A DNA stretch of 37,161 bases from Bacteroidota bacterium (GCA_026391945.1 JAPLDA010000012.1:1-37161), one strand, 5' to 3'; shown: positions 1-7,918, numbered from the stretch's first letter. A program made the numbers and translations. The notes: generated by a model not told the origin, from the sequence alone.

Positions 1-1
1 C

Positions 2-1198
2 TTCATCGGGAACAGCTATACTTATGTAAATGATTTGCCGGGTACACTTTACCAGCTTGCTTTAGCCGGCGGCGATACGATCATCTATGATTCCAATACG
101 GTCGGCGGATACACGTTGCAACTTCACAGTACGAATGCAACTACATTATATAAAATTTCATCGCAGCCCTGGGACTATGTCGTATTGCAGGAGCAGAGCC
201 AGATCCCGTCGTTCCCGCCTCAACAGGTCGATACGATGTTTTATCCGTATGCCATCTTTCTCGACAGCCTCATTCATGCAAATGATTCGTGCACACAAAC
301 CGTTTTCTACATGACCTGGGGACGCAAGTACGGTGATGCATCCAACTGTGCATTTTATCCGCCGGTATGTACGTATGCCGGAATGCAGGCCGGCCTGAGA
401 TCCAGTTATCTCGAAATTTCCGACAGCCTCCGCGCCATCGTTTCGCCTGCAGGAATATCGTTTCAAAATTCCATGCTGGCCGACAGCAACATCAACCTGT
501 ACCAAACTGACTTCAGCCATCCATCCATCGAAGGCACCTACCTCATTGCCTGCACTTTTTATGCTTCCGTATTCAGGAAAACACCGGCTGGAAATTCATT
601 CATCTCTACATTGACGCCCGTGGTTGCCGCTTTCCTTCAGAACATCGCTGCTCATACGGTGCTCGACAGTCTTGATACCTGGCACATCGGAACCTATGAG
701 CCGCATGCAGCATTTGCGATGAATCAACTTACTGCTCTTACGTACCAGTTTATTTCAGATTCACTGAATGCTTCGACTCATTACTGGTCGTTTAACGGAT
801 CGGCCACGGGTTCCTCAACGACTCATACTTTTCCGGGGAATGGAAATTATACAATCACACACATTGCCTGTAACGATTGCACCTGCGATACAAGCAGTCA
901 GAATCTTTTCATCACGCCGTTCTCAACGAATGATCTTGATGAAAAATATATTTCCATTGACGTGCTTCGTAATCCTGTTAAAGATTACCTGGCTATCAGG
1001 ATTACTGATGATCATTTCCGGAATGAAATTTATTCCGGTAAACTTTTTGATCTTTTCGGGCGACAGGTGATGACCTTGAATCTCCCTCCAAACAGGGAAA
1101 CCATTTTCAGCATCAGCTTTCTTGATGCCGGAACTTATTTTCTCAGGGTGACAAATGATCGCGGAAAAAATGGTTTGAGAAAAATAGTGGTTTTATAA
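2..1198 (+). CDS. Secreted SGNH-type hydrolase with PKD-like region and T9SS type A sorting domain (5' partial)
   Basis: The reading frame is open from base 2, so the true start and signal peptide lie outside the window; the TTG at 35 is not a credible start. The first visible residues, FIGNSYTYVNDLPG, resemble block I of SGNH hydrolases in the GNSYT form seen in DUF4886-like proteins, with Ser as probable nucleophile. WDYVVLQEQS follows, and the late DFSHPSIEGTYL supplies the Asp-x-x-His of block V. A PKD-like segment comes next (STHYWSFNGSATGS, then HTFPGNGNYTITH). The last 85 or so residues are a typical type A sorting domain (ISIDVLRNPVKDYL, KLFDLFGRQV, DAGTYFLRV, RKIVVL), so the protein should be exported by the type IX system to the cell surface or medium. 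The substrate, an ester or an acetylated glycan, cannot be read. It converges on lspA with an 8-nt gap. Confidence 0.8.
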   Translation, partial: FIGNSYTYVNDLPGTLYQLALAGGDTIIYDSNTVGGYTLQLHSTNATTLYKISSQPWDYVVLQEQSQIPSFPPQQVDTMFYPYAIFLDSLIHANDSCTQTVFYMTWGRKYGDASNCAFYPPVCTYAGMQAGLRSSYLEISDSLRAIVSPAGISFQNSMLADSNINLYQTDFSHPSIEGTYLIACTFYASVFRKTPAGNSFISTLTPVVAAFLQNIAAHTVLDSLDTWHIGTYEPHAAFAMNQLTALTYQFISDSLNASTHYWSFNGSATGSSTTHTFPGNGNYTITHIACNDCTCDTSSQNLFITPFSTNDLDEKYISIDVLRNPVKDYLAIRITDDHFRNEIYSGKLFDLFGRQVMTLNLPPNRETIFSISFLDAGTYFLRVTNDRGKNGLRKIVVL

Positions 1199-1206
1199 TG
1201 TTGGTT

Positions 1207-1878
1207 TTATTCCGCCGCCGTCACTTCTGTGCCGGTTTGAGAATTTGTTTCCGCTGAAGTTGGATCGACCACCGGTAACTGCTCCTTGTGTCCATAAAAT
1301 TTTTTCTGAAAAATCAGGAGCAGCGAAACGCCAATGGTGATCGAAGAATCGGCGATGTTAAACACTTCACGGAAAAATAAAAACGGTTCTCCTCCCCAAA
1401 CGGGAAACCATGAAGGGAAGTGCCCTTCAAAGAGAGGGAAGTAAAGCATGTCCACCACGCGGCCATGAAACAATTTTGCATAACCGCCTTCGGCAGGAAA
1501 CATCGTGGCGATGCCGGCATTGCTCTCCGAAAAAACCAATCCGTAGAAAACGCTGTCGATGATGTTGCCGATGGCCCCGGCAAAGATGAGTGAAAAACAA
1601 ACGATCAGTCCGTTGTGAGCTTTCTCTTTGATAAGCCGGAGAAGATACCATCCGATTCCGAAAACCAAAGCAATACGGAATACACTGAGCAAAAGTTTTC
1701 CGAAACTTCCCCCGAACTCCAGTCCGAAAGCCATCCCGTTATTTTCAGTAAAGTGAATGAGAAACCAGTTTCCTAAAACATGAAACTCCTGCCCGAGGTA
1801 CAAATGTGTTTTGATCCAGATCTTGAAGACCTGGTCAACAAACAAAACAAGAAAAATGATCAGGAGAGATTTTTTCAA
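1207..1878 (-). CDS. lspA: Lipoprotein signal peptidase (signal peptidase II)
   Basis: LspA is an inner-membrane aspartyl protease that removes the signal peptide from prolipoproteins after diacylglyceryl transfer. The family motifs are present: NNGMAFGLEF around residues 46-55, GNIID with catalytic Asp108, and FNIAD with catalytic Asp177. Four hydrophobic segments fit the family topology. At 223 residues it is longer than the roughly 165 of E. coli LspA. The extra length lies between the two Asp motifs, a segment rich in aromatic residues and Gly near 115-165, and in a Thr/Glu-rich C-terminal tail. An insertion there is common in Bacteroidota LspA. It is the last gene of the probable ridA-ileS-traR-lspA operon. 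Two lipoproteins it could process lie in this window, at 6680-7435 and 35982-36290. Confidence 0.95.
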   Translation of the reverse strand: MKKSLLIIFLVLFVDQVFKIWIKTHLYLGQEFHVLGNWFLIHFTENNGMAFGLEFGGSFGKLLLSVFRIALVFGIGWYLLRLIKEKAHNGLIVCFSLIFAGAIGNIIDSVFYGLVFSESNAGIATMFPAEGGYAKLFHGRVVDMLYFPLFEGHFPSWFPVWGGEPFLFFREVFNIADSSITIGVSLLLIFQKKFYGHKEQLPVVDPTSAETNSQTGTEVTAAE

Positions 1879-1882
1879 TGGC

Positions 1883-1951
1883 GGATTGGGAATTGGGAAT
1901 TGCAGATTGTGGAGTTATTCATTCGCAATCTTAAATCCGGAATCCGCAATG
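1883..1951. repeat. Degenerate palindromic intergenic repeat (ATTGCG/CGCAAT family), copy 1
   Basis: The gap between the TraR-family gene and lspA holds AATTGCAGATTGTGGAG and, after a short centre, ATTCGCAATCTTAAATCC and GGAATCCGCAATGG. The halves are imperfect inverted repeats. The same words in the same order occur in the yceD-rpmF gap at 16205-16259, so this looks like a dispersed genomic repeat rather than a gene-specific terminator. Confidence 0.5.
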
Positions 1952-1967
1952 GTTTGAAATGAAAAAG

Positions 1968-2747
1968 TCAGTCTCTGTATTGGTTGAGCTTCGCTTCAAT
2001 ACTCTGCGTGGTATGAGGAACAGCACGAAGTCGCTCTTTCGGAATCAGCTTACCGGTTACACGACAAACGCCGTAAGTTTTGTTTTCGATTCTCACCAGT
2101 GCATTGTCGAGTTGCTCAATGAATTTTCTCTGGCGGCTGGCTAACTGGCCGGCTTCTTCCTTCGCTAAACTGTCGGAACCGTCCTCAAGCATTTTAAAGG
2201 TGTTGGCGGTATCGTCCGTGCCATGTTCATTCGCACTGTTGAGCTGAGCCTGAAGCGTAACCAATTCCCTTTTCGCATCCAGCAGTTTTTTATTAATAAT
2301 AGCCCGGAACTCTTCCAGTTCCTTATCGGAATAACGTGTCTTGTTCGGATCTACTTCGGCTGCTTTCGGCCGGATAATTTTTCTTCCTTCGTCTTTGTTA
2401 TAAGGCATACGTTTATTAAAAGCGTTATGGACAGGAGCCTGCGCCGGTTTTGCTGCAGGAACCTGTTTTTCAATTTTTGTAATTGGTTTCGATGAAGCTG
2501 TTTTTTTTGCAAGTGGTTTTGCCTTTACAGCAACCACCTTTTTCACTGCTTTGGGTTTCACTTTCACGACAGGTTTCGCCTTTGCTTTCACGACAGGTTT
2601 TGCTTTCGCTTTCGGCTTTGTTTTGACAGCAGCTTTGGGTTTTGATTTTGAAGCCGGCTTTTTCTTAGCGACCTTCTTCACTGCGGATTTTTTAACCGGT
2701 TTTGATTTCGGTTTTCCTTTTGATTTCGGCTTGCTTACTTTTTTCAT
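1968..2747 (-). CDS. TraR/DksA-family protein with histone H1-like Lys/Ala/Pro-rich N-terminus
   Basis: Residues 1 to about 90 are almost entirely Lys, Ala, Pro and Val in tandem words such as AKAKPVVK and VKPKAVKK, like the tail of bacterial H1-like proteins. A linker leads to a TraR/DksA-like C-terminal half with a predicted coiled coil (ELEEFRAIINKKLLDAKREL, then LNSANEHG) and a family ending, YGVCRVTGKLIPKERLRAVP. DksA proteins bind the RNA polymerase secondary channel and most carry a four-Cys zinc finger. Here only Cys228 remains and Thr takes the place of the second Cys, so zinc binding by the classical site is unlikely. This Cys-poor form is common in Bacteroidota. The gene lies 68 nt after ileS and 89 nt before lspA on the same strand. 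DNA binding by the tail and polymerase binding by the core are both inference. Confidence 0.85.
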   Translation of the reverse strand: MKKVSKPKSKGKPKSKPVKKSAVKKVAKKKPASKSKPKAAVKTKPKAKAKPVVKAKAKPVVKVKPKAVKKVVAVKAKPLAKKTASSKPITKIEKQVPAAKPAQAPVHNAFNKRMPYNKDEGRKIIRPKAAEVDPNKTRYSDKELEEFRAIINKKLLDAKRELVTLQAQLNSANEHGTDDTANTFKMLEDGSDSLAKEEAGQLASRQRKFIEQLDNALVRIENKTYGVCRVTGKLIPKERLRAVPHTTQSIEAKLNQYRD

Positions 2748-2815
2748 GGGTAAAATATTTGATGAATACCGGTGCTTGCTCCTGTAAAAAGCAAGTGTTA
2801 ATTCACATGCTAACC

Positions 2816-5800
2816 TTAGTTTTTCCTGATTGAAATCGTGGTCTGTATGTTTTCGTCAACCTCGATCTGAACCGCATCCCGATCCTCCATGGAATCGACA
2901 AATTCGAGCGAGGCCGCCAAAATTTCCGCGCAAATATAGACTTTATTATTTAATATAGAAGTCTTGATGGCAGCGTGATTCAGCACCTTCAGGTCAATTT
3001 TATCGGTCACTTCCAGGCCCTTGTCTTTACGAAGATTTTGAACCCGGTTCACAAACTCACGGGCAATCCCTTCCTCCCTGAGCTTTTCATCAATTTTGGT
3101 ATCCAGGGCAACCGTCAGGTCTCCATCGCTGGTTACTTCCCATCCGGGGATATCTTCTGAAAGAATTTCCACATCCTCAGCCATCAGGTGGATCACCCGG
3201 CTATTGAGGTGCAATTCGAACCCGGAATTTTTTTCGAACGCTGCAATATCCTCCTGGCTGAAACCATGAATCGCCGCCGCCGCATCTTTCATCAAAGCCC
3301 CGACTTTCTTCCCAAGCACCTTGAAGTTCGGCTTAATCTTTTTAATTAAAATTCCGGAAGTGTCGGTGATGTATTCAATTTGTTTCACGTTCACCTCTGC
3401 AAGAATAAGATCTTTTACCGATTCCAGTTTTTGCTGAAACGATTTTTCGAGAACAGGAACCAGGATTTTACCAAGCGGCTGCCTTACCCGGATGTTTACT
3501 TTCTTACGCAACGACAAAACCATGGATGATATTTTCTGGGCAAGTTCCATCCGCTCTTCCAGCAACTGATCGATGAGCTGCGGATCACTTGCAGGAAATT
3601 CCGACAGGTGAACCGAAGAAACTTTATGCCGGTTCGTGATGTTGTTCAAATCACAGAACAACCGGTCGGCAAAAAAAGGAGCAACCGGCGACATCAACTG
3701 CGCAATCGTTTCAAGACAGGTATATAACGTCTGGTAAGCCGCTATCTTGTCGTTTGAATAATCTCCTTTCCAGAATCTTCTTCTGCACAAACGAACATAC
3801 CAGTTGCTTAAATGTTCCGTCACGAAATCCTGGATGGCACGGGTGGCTTTCGTTGGTTCGTAATCAGCATAACATTCATCAACATATTTTACCAGCGAAT
3901 TCAGCTCCGACAATATCCATCTGTCAATTTCAGTTCGTTCCGCGACCGGAATTTCTTTTTCAGCATACGTGAATCCGTCAATGTTGGCATACAACGCAAA
4001 GAATGAATACGTGTTGAAAAGCGTTCCGAAAAATTTTCGCTGCACTTCACCGATTCCATCCATGTTGAATTTCAGGTTGTCCCACGGCTGTGCGTTGCTG
4101 ATCATGTACCAGCGCGTCGCATCGGCACCGTATTTTTCAATGGTCTCAAACGGATCCGCAGCATTGCCCAGGCGCTTCGACATTTTGTTTCCGTTCTTGT
4201 CGAGCACGAGGCCGTTGCTCACCACATTTTTAAATGCAACGGAATCAAACAGCATCACGGCAATGGTGTGAAGAGTGAAAAACCATCCGCGTGTCTGGTC
4301 AACACCTTCGGCGATAAAATCTGCCGGGAAGGCCCCCGTGGCGCCAAAAGGTGGTGAACCGGTATCTCCCATATAATGCCACTGCGCATACGGCATGGCG
4401 CCGCTGTCGAACCACACATCGATGAGATCGCTTTCGCGAATCATTTTTTTTCCGGTGGACGAAACCAGAAATATTTCATCGACATAAGGTCTGTGTAAAT
4501 CAAATCCGGCTTGGCTACCTTTCTCCCCATCTCCCTTTCTCCCTTTCCCCGTTGCTTCAACAATCGGATTCGCTTTCATAAAACCAGCCTTCACCGATTG
4601 ATCGATTGCATCGGAGAGTTCTTTCATGGAACCAATGCAGATCTGTTCGTTGCCGTCTTCTGAAGTCCATACCGGAAGCGGGATTCCCCAGTAACGTGAA
4701 CGGGAAAGATTCCAGTCAACAAGATTCTCCAGCCAGTTTCCGAACCGTCCTGTTCCTGTTGATTCAGGTTTCCAGTTGATGGTTTTGTTGAGTTCAATCA
4801 ATCGCTCTTTGGCAACAGTTGTCTTAATAAACCAACTATCGAGTGGATAATATAAAATAGGTTTGTCGGTACGCCAGCAATGCGGATAGCTGTGTTCGTA
4901 CCGTTCCACCTTGAATGCTTTGTTCTCTTTTTTCAGTTTGATGGAAATGCGTTCGTCAACGGATAAATATTTTTCACCGCCTTGTTTTTTTCTTTCCTCT
5001 TCCTTCTCCTCATCGGTGAGGTACTGTTCTTTTACATACTCACCGGCAAAATCAGTCACCTCAGAAATAAATTTTCCCTGCTTGTCAACGAGTGTGAGCG
5101 AGCCCAACCCGTTTTGTTTTGCCGTGCGAAAATCGTCTGCGCCAAAACTCGGGGCAATGTGCACGATGCCGGTTCCGTCTTCAGTGGTTACAAAATCTTC
5201 TTCTAATATTTTAAACGGAATTTGTTTATCTCCTTCTTTATATTCCTCAATCTTAAGTTCCGAATTTTTCTGTGGAAAATATTTTTCTAATAAATCCTTT
5301 GCAAGAATTACATTAATAATTCGATGAGTGTATTGATTATATGTCTTTACCAAAACATAGGTAATATTTTTCCCCACAGCAAGCGCTGTATTAGACGGAA
5401 GTGTCCAGGGTGTTGTGGTCCATGCAAGAAAAAATAAGTCTTCATTTTTAGGAATAATTGGAAAAATACTTTTCCCTTTAATATCCAATCCTTCGTCTTC
5501 AAGAACCTTAAACTGAGCCACCGCAGATGTGTCCTTTACATTCTTATAGGTTCCCGGCTGGTTCAGCTCATGCGAACTCAAACCGGTTCCGGCAGCGGGT
5601 GAATACGGCTGAATGGTGTATCCTTTATAAAGAAGATTTTGTTTGAAGGGATTGTCGCCGCTGTATAATTTTTTCAGCAGGAACCAGCAGCTTTCGATGT
5701 ATGAATTTTCAAACGTGATGTATGGATTTTCCAGATCAACCCAATACCCCATTTTACGTGTGAGGTCATCCCACACGTTTTTGTATTTCATCACCTCTTT

Positions 5801-6166
5801 CCGGCAGGCTTTGTTATACTCTTCAACGGAAATTTTTTTGCCGATATCGTCTTTGCGGATACCGAGCGTTTTCTCCACGCTTATTTCGATAGGAAGTCCG
5901 TGCGTATCCCACCCTCCTTTTCTTTTTACCTGGAACCCTTTCAGTGTTTTATAGCGGCAGAAAATATCCTTGATCGAACGCGACATCACATGATGAATGC
6001 CCGGTAACCCGTTCGCCGACGGCGGTCCTTCATAAAAAGTAAAGCTGGGTTTCCCTTCGCGGCTGGACACACTCTTTTCAAATGTGTTTTCCCGCTCCCA
6101 TCGCAACAATTCTTCTTTGCCGACAGAAGGAAGATCCAGTTGGTTGTATTCCCTGTATTTACTCAT
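2816..6166 (-). CDS. ileS: Isoleucyl-tRNA synthetase, type 2 (IleRS2), with G-I-H-H signature
   Basis: This cytosolic enzyme charges tRNA-Ile with isoleucine and edits misactivated valine. At 1116 residues it is full length for the IleRS2 (eukaryote-like) type. Visible landmarks are FTFYEGPPSANGLPGIHHV at residues 42-60, the CP1 editing-domain motif TTTPWTLPSNTALAVG, the downstream DVWFDSGAMPYAQW, EGVDQTRGWFFTLH, and K661-MSKR as the KMSKS loop. The anticodon-binding domain and a long C-terminal extension follow. The class I signature HxGH reads G56-I-H-H59, with first and third positions exchanged. A short Gly/Lys-rich insert at about residues 539-549, before DLHRPYVDEI, is encoded by an 8-bp-period repeat at 4519-4550. 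It sits in a probable operon, 37 nt after the RidA-family gene and 68 nt before the TraR-family gene. Confidence 0.97.
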   Translation of the reverse strand: MSKYREYNQLDLPSVGKEELLRWERENTFEKSVSSREGKPSFTFYEGPPSANGLPGIHHVMSRSIKDIFCRYKTLKGFQVKRKGGWDTHGLPIEISVEKTLGIRKDDIGKKISVEEYNKACRKEVMKYKNVWDDLTRKMGYWVDLENPYITFENSYIESCWFLLKKLYSGDNPFKQNLLYKGYTIQPYSPAAGTGLSSHELNQPGTYKNVKDTSAVAQFKVLEDEGLDIKGKSIFPIIPKNEDLFFLAWTTTPWTLPSNTALAVGKNITYVLVKTYNQYTHRIINVILAKDLLEKYFPQKNSELKIEEYKEGDKQIPFKILEEDFVTTEDGTGIVHIAPSFGADDFRTAKQNGLGSLTLVDKQGKFISEVTDFAGEYVKEQYLTDEEKEEERKKQGGEKYLSVDERISIKLKKENKAFKVERYEHSYPHCWRTDKPILYYPLDSWFIKTTVAKERLIELNKTINWKPESTGTGRFGNWLENLVDWNLSRSRYWGIPLPVWTSEDGNEQICIGSMKELSDAIDQSVKAGFMKANPIVEATGKGRKGDGEKGSQAGFDLHRPYVDEIFLVSSTGKKMIRESDLIDVWFDSGAMPYAQWHYMGDTGSPPFGATGAFPADFIAEGVDQTRGWFFTLHTIAVMLFDSVAFKNVVSNGLVLDKNGNKMSKRLGNAADPFETIEKYGADATRWYMISNAQPWDNLKFNMDGIGEVQRKFFGTLFNTYSFFALYANIDGFTYAEKEIPVAERTEIDRWILSELNSLVKYVDECYADYEPTKATRAIQDFVTEHLSNWYVRLCRRRFWKGDYSNDKIAAYQTLYTCLETIAQLMSPVAPFFADRLFCDLNNITNRHKVSSVHLSEFPASDPQLIDQLLEERMELAQKISSMVLSLRKKVNIRVRQPLGKILVPVLEKSFQQKLESVKDLILAEVNVKQIEYITDTSGILIKKIKPNFKVLGKKVGALMKDAAAAIHGFSQEDIAAFEKNSGFELHLNSRVIHLMAEDVEILSEDIPGWEVTSDGDLTVALDTKIDEKLREEGIAREFVNRVQNLRKDKGLEVTDKIDLKVLNHAAIKTSILNNKVYICAEILAASLEFVDSMEDRDAVQIEVDENIQTTISIRKN
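4519..4550. repeat. Four tandem 8-bp pyrimidine-rich units inside ileS
   Basis: On the plus strand the units are CTTTCTCC, CCATCTCC, CTTTCTCC and CTTTCCCC, back to back. On the coding strand they give a Gly/Lys/Arg/Asp-rich stretch (GKGRKGDGEKG). GGAGAAAG-type octamers resemble low-complexity repeats normally found between genes, so this may be an in-frame invasion of the coding sequence. Confidence 0.6.
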
Positions 6167-6203
6167 AACCCTTGTATAAAAAAGTCAGAAAATAAGAAAA
6201 ATA

Positions 6204-6629
6204 TCAGTCGATCGTGGCAATCACCTTCAGCTCAATGGCAATCGGAGTCGGCAGGCAATTGATTTCAAGGGTGGTGCGGCAGGGGGGATTGTTTTTGAAG
6301 TATTCTGCCCAAAGTTTATTGTACTTCGGAAAATCGTCTTTCATGTTGGTAAGAAAAACTGTCACGTCAATAATTTTATCCCAAGACGAACCGGCATCTT
6401 CAAGAATCAGTTTTACATTTTTAAAAACAGAATGACATTGTGCTTCGATGTCATAATTGATGATGTTTCCCTGATCGTCCAGATCAACTCCCGGAATTTT
6501 TTTTGTTCCCTTTTCACGCGGGCCAACACCGGAAAGAAAAAGGAGATTGCCGACTCGTCGTGCATGAGGATATAAACCAACCGGCTCCGGCGCTTTTGAA
6601 GAATGAATGGATTGATTTTTTTCTGTCAT
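6204..6629 (-). CDS. RidA (YjgF/YER057c/UK114) family protein
   Basis: RidA-family proteins are small cytosolic trimers. The archetype hydrolyses reactive enamine/imine intermediates made by PLP enzymes such as threonine dehydratase. The fold motifs are LLFLSGVGPRE near residue 30, a central helix with VFKNVKLILEDAGSSWDKII, TVFLTNMKDDFPKYNKLW, and CRTTLE with Arg118, which aligns with the carboxylate-binding Arg of RidA; Glu133 follows in the last strand. The length of 141 residues and the longer N-terminal loop with GVDLDDQGNI also resemble the 2-aminomuconate deaminase-like branch, so the substrate is uncertain. It is the first gene upstream of ileS on the same strand with a 37-nt gap. RidA protects enzymes of the isoleucine pathway, so the pairing with ileS is functionally suggestive but not proof. 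Confidence 0.88.
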   Translation of the reverse strand: MTEKNQSIHSSKAPEPVGLYPHARRVGNLLFLSGVGPREKGTKKIPGVDLDDQGNIINYDIEAQCHSVFKNVKLILEDAGSSWDKIIDVTVFLTNMKDDFPKYNKLWAEYFKNNPPCRTTLEINCLPTPIAIELKVIATID

Positions 6630-6679
6630 GGCAATGGGTCGGGGAAAGAAAGCGGGCTAGTGTAACTGACCGCAAAAAT

Positions 6680-7435
6680 TTATTTCAAATTTTCCGTAAT
6701 GGCTTTAGCCAATTCTTCTTCGGCAACGATTCCGTTCTTCTTCCATTTCTGAACGCCGTTTTTAAAAAGGATGAACACGGGAACACCTTGTATTTCGTAC
6801 TGTTTGGCTACCTCTTTACTATTGTCTACATCGAGCCTGAGTACCGTTGCCTTGCCTTTGAAGTCGGTGGAAATTTTTTCTACCACGGGAACCATCTTCC
6901 TGCAGGGCGCACACCATTTGGTATGGAAATCCACAAGCACCGGCTGACTGGTTTTCAGCATCTGCTGAAACTCCGCAAGTGTAAGCTGTTTGATGTTTTC
7001 ATCTTTCACGCCTTCGGGTTTGGTAACAGCGAAATTATTACCCATCCATGCATTCATGCCGCCTTCGAGGTTATATACTTTTTTGAAACCGTTTTTTTTC
7101 ATGAGCTCAGCCGCCTGGCTGCTTCTTCCTCCGGCTTTGCAGTACACATAAACCGGTTTGTCCTTCTGCATCAGGTTGATTTTGCTTTCAAAATCTTCAT
7201 CGTAAAAGTTGATCACGCTGGCGCCGTTAATATATCCCTGGTTCACTTCTTCCGGTGTGCGCACATCGAGGATAATTCCTTCGCCCGACTCCACGAGTTG
7301 TTTGAATTTTTCTGCATTCACTTTTTCAACGACATTTTGTGGCTGGCCGGAATTTTCTGCCGCTTGTTGATTTTGTCCGTTTGAACAACTGAAAATAAAA
7401 ACAGTTGTCAGTAAAATATAAAGTTGCTTGATCAT
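6680..7435 (-). CDS. Lipoprotein with fused rhodanese and thioredoxin domains
   Basis: The ATG at 7435 is chosen because it begins a clean lipoprotein signal peptide (MIKQLYILLTTVFIFSC, lipidated Cys17) and lies just downstream of a promoter candidate. A longer frame reaches 7615 but adds an implausible N-terminus. Residues 38-132 form a rhodanese domain with active loop C99-KAGGRS and the GGMNAW end motif. Residues 148-251 form a thioredoxin domain with WCAPC (Cys175, Cys178) and cis-Pro in GVPVF. The protein should be anchored in the periplasm and could transfer sulfane sulfur or reduce disulfides; the internal fusion suggests the thioredoxin part regenerates or receives persulfide from the rhodanese part (inference). 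It shares the strand of ridA-ileS but has its own upstream signals. Confidence 0.85.
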   Translation of the reverse strand: MIKQLYILLTTVFIFSCSNGQNQQAAENSGQPQNVVEKVNAEKFKQLVESGEGIILDVRTPEEVNQGYINGASVINFYDEDFESKINLMQKDKPVYVYCKAGGRSSQAAELMKKNGFKKVYNLEGGMNAWMGNNFAVTKPEGVKDENIKQLTLAEFQQMLKTSQPVLVDFHTKWCAPCRKMVPVVEKISTDFKGKATVLRLDVDNSKEVAKQYEIQGVPVFILFKNGVQKWKKNGIVAEEELAKAITENLK

Positions 7436-7460
7436 GTGTCGAAGGAATTTAATTTCGATG

Positions 7461-7490
7461 CGAAGATACATCTTCAATTCTGAAGAACAA
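7461..7490 (-). promoter_or_regulatory. Candidate Bacteroidota promoter for the rhodanese-thioredoxin gene
   Basis: Read on the minus strand, TTG (7490-7488), a 19-nt spacer and TATCTTCG (7468-7461) fit the TTG/TAnnTTTG promoter form with one mismatch in the -7 box. A start just downstream would leave a leader of about 20 nt before the ATG at 7435. Confidence 0.45.
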
Positions 7491-7623
7491 GGATGCTTTT
7501 GAATACGGTTGGTACTGAGTTTAAGAGTGCAAGGGCAGATCAGCAATTCCCCAAAAACAGCGGCGTGCCGGAAAACCTGGCACAGCCCATGATTCCGTTC
7601 CTCTTTTTCCTGCATTGGTCGTG

Positions 7624-7652
7624 TTGATTTTAAAAAAGAAACTGTAGGTTTG
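7624..7652 (+). promoter_or_regulatory. Bacteroidota-type promoter for the RRM protein gene
   Basis: TTG at 7624-7626, an 18-nt spacer and a perfect TAGGTTTG at 7645-7652 match the -33/-7 consensus of the Bacteroidota housekeeping sigma factor. The ATG is 17 nt after the -7 box, giving a very short leader with no evident Shine-Dalgarno sequence. Confidence 0.75.
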
Positions 7653-7669
7653 CGCTTTCATCCAACACT

Positions 7670-7918
7670 ATGAAATTATTCATCCGCAACCTGGAAGGTT
7701 CCATCAACGAAGTGCAGCTCGAAAGCCTGTTCGCACAATTCGGTCCTGTGCTCAGCACGAAAATCATCTACGATAAAATTACGTGGGAGTCGAAAGGCTA
7801 CGCATTTCTCGAAATGAAAAACAAAGCCGATGCTGAAAAAGCAATCGCCGCACTCAACGGGAAAGAAGTCCGCGGAAAAGAGTTGATGGTAATGGAAGCC
7901 GACGAAAAGAAAAAATAA
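7670..7918 (+). CDS. Single-RRM RNA-binding protein
   Basis: The 82-residue product is essentially one RNA recognition motif. RNP2 is LFIRNL at residues 3-8 and RNP1 is KGYAFLEM at residues 42-49, with the aromatic residues that stack on RNA bases (Phe4, Tyr44, Phe46). The helix DAEKAIAALNGKEVRGKELM is typical, and the tail is short and Lys-rich (EADEKKK). Small one-RRM proteins are common in Bacteroidota and Cyanobacteria and are thought to act as cytosolic RNA-binding regulators or chaperones, sometimes linked to cold stress. Bacteroidota often lack Hfq, so it may fill part of that role (inference). It is monocistronic with a strong promoter, next to a small heat-shock gene on the same strand. 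Confidence 0.92.
   Translation: MKLFIRNLEGSINEVQLESLFAQFGPVLSTKIIYDKITWESKGYAFLEMKNKADAEKAIAALNGKEVRGKELMVMEADEKKK

Noticed and set aside
2551-2787. Frame with repeated FAFTTGFAF words
   Set aside because: It is the complement of the Lys/Ala/Pro tail of the TraR-family gene; the repeat is explained by that coding sequence.
6503-7384. 293-residue plus-strand frame across the RidA and rhodanese-thioredoxin genes
   Set aside because: It is the shadow of two well-supported minus-strand genes; its Phe/His-rich translation is typical of antisense frames in this genome.
7670-7918. Cold-shock (CspA) protein as identity of the small RNA-binding gene
   Set aside because: The sequence has RRM RNP1 and RNP2 motifs in RRM spacing, not the CSD KGFGFI/VFVH pattern.
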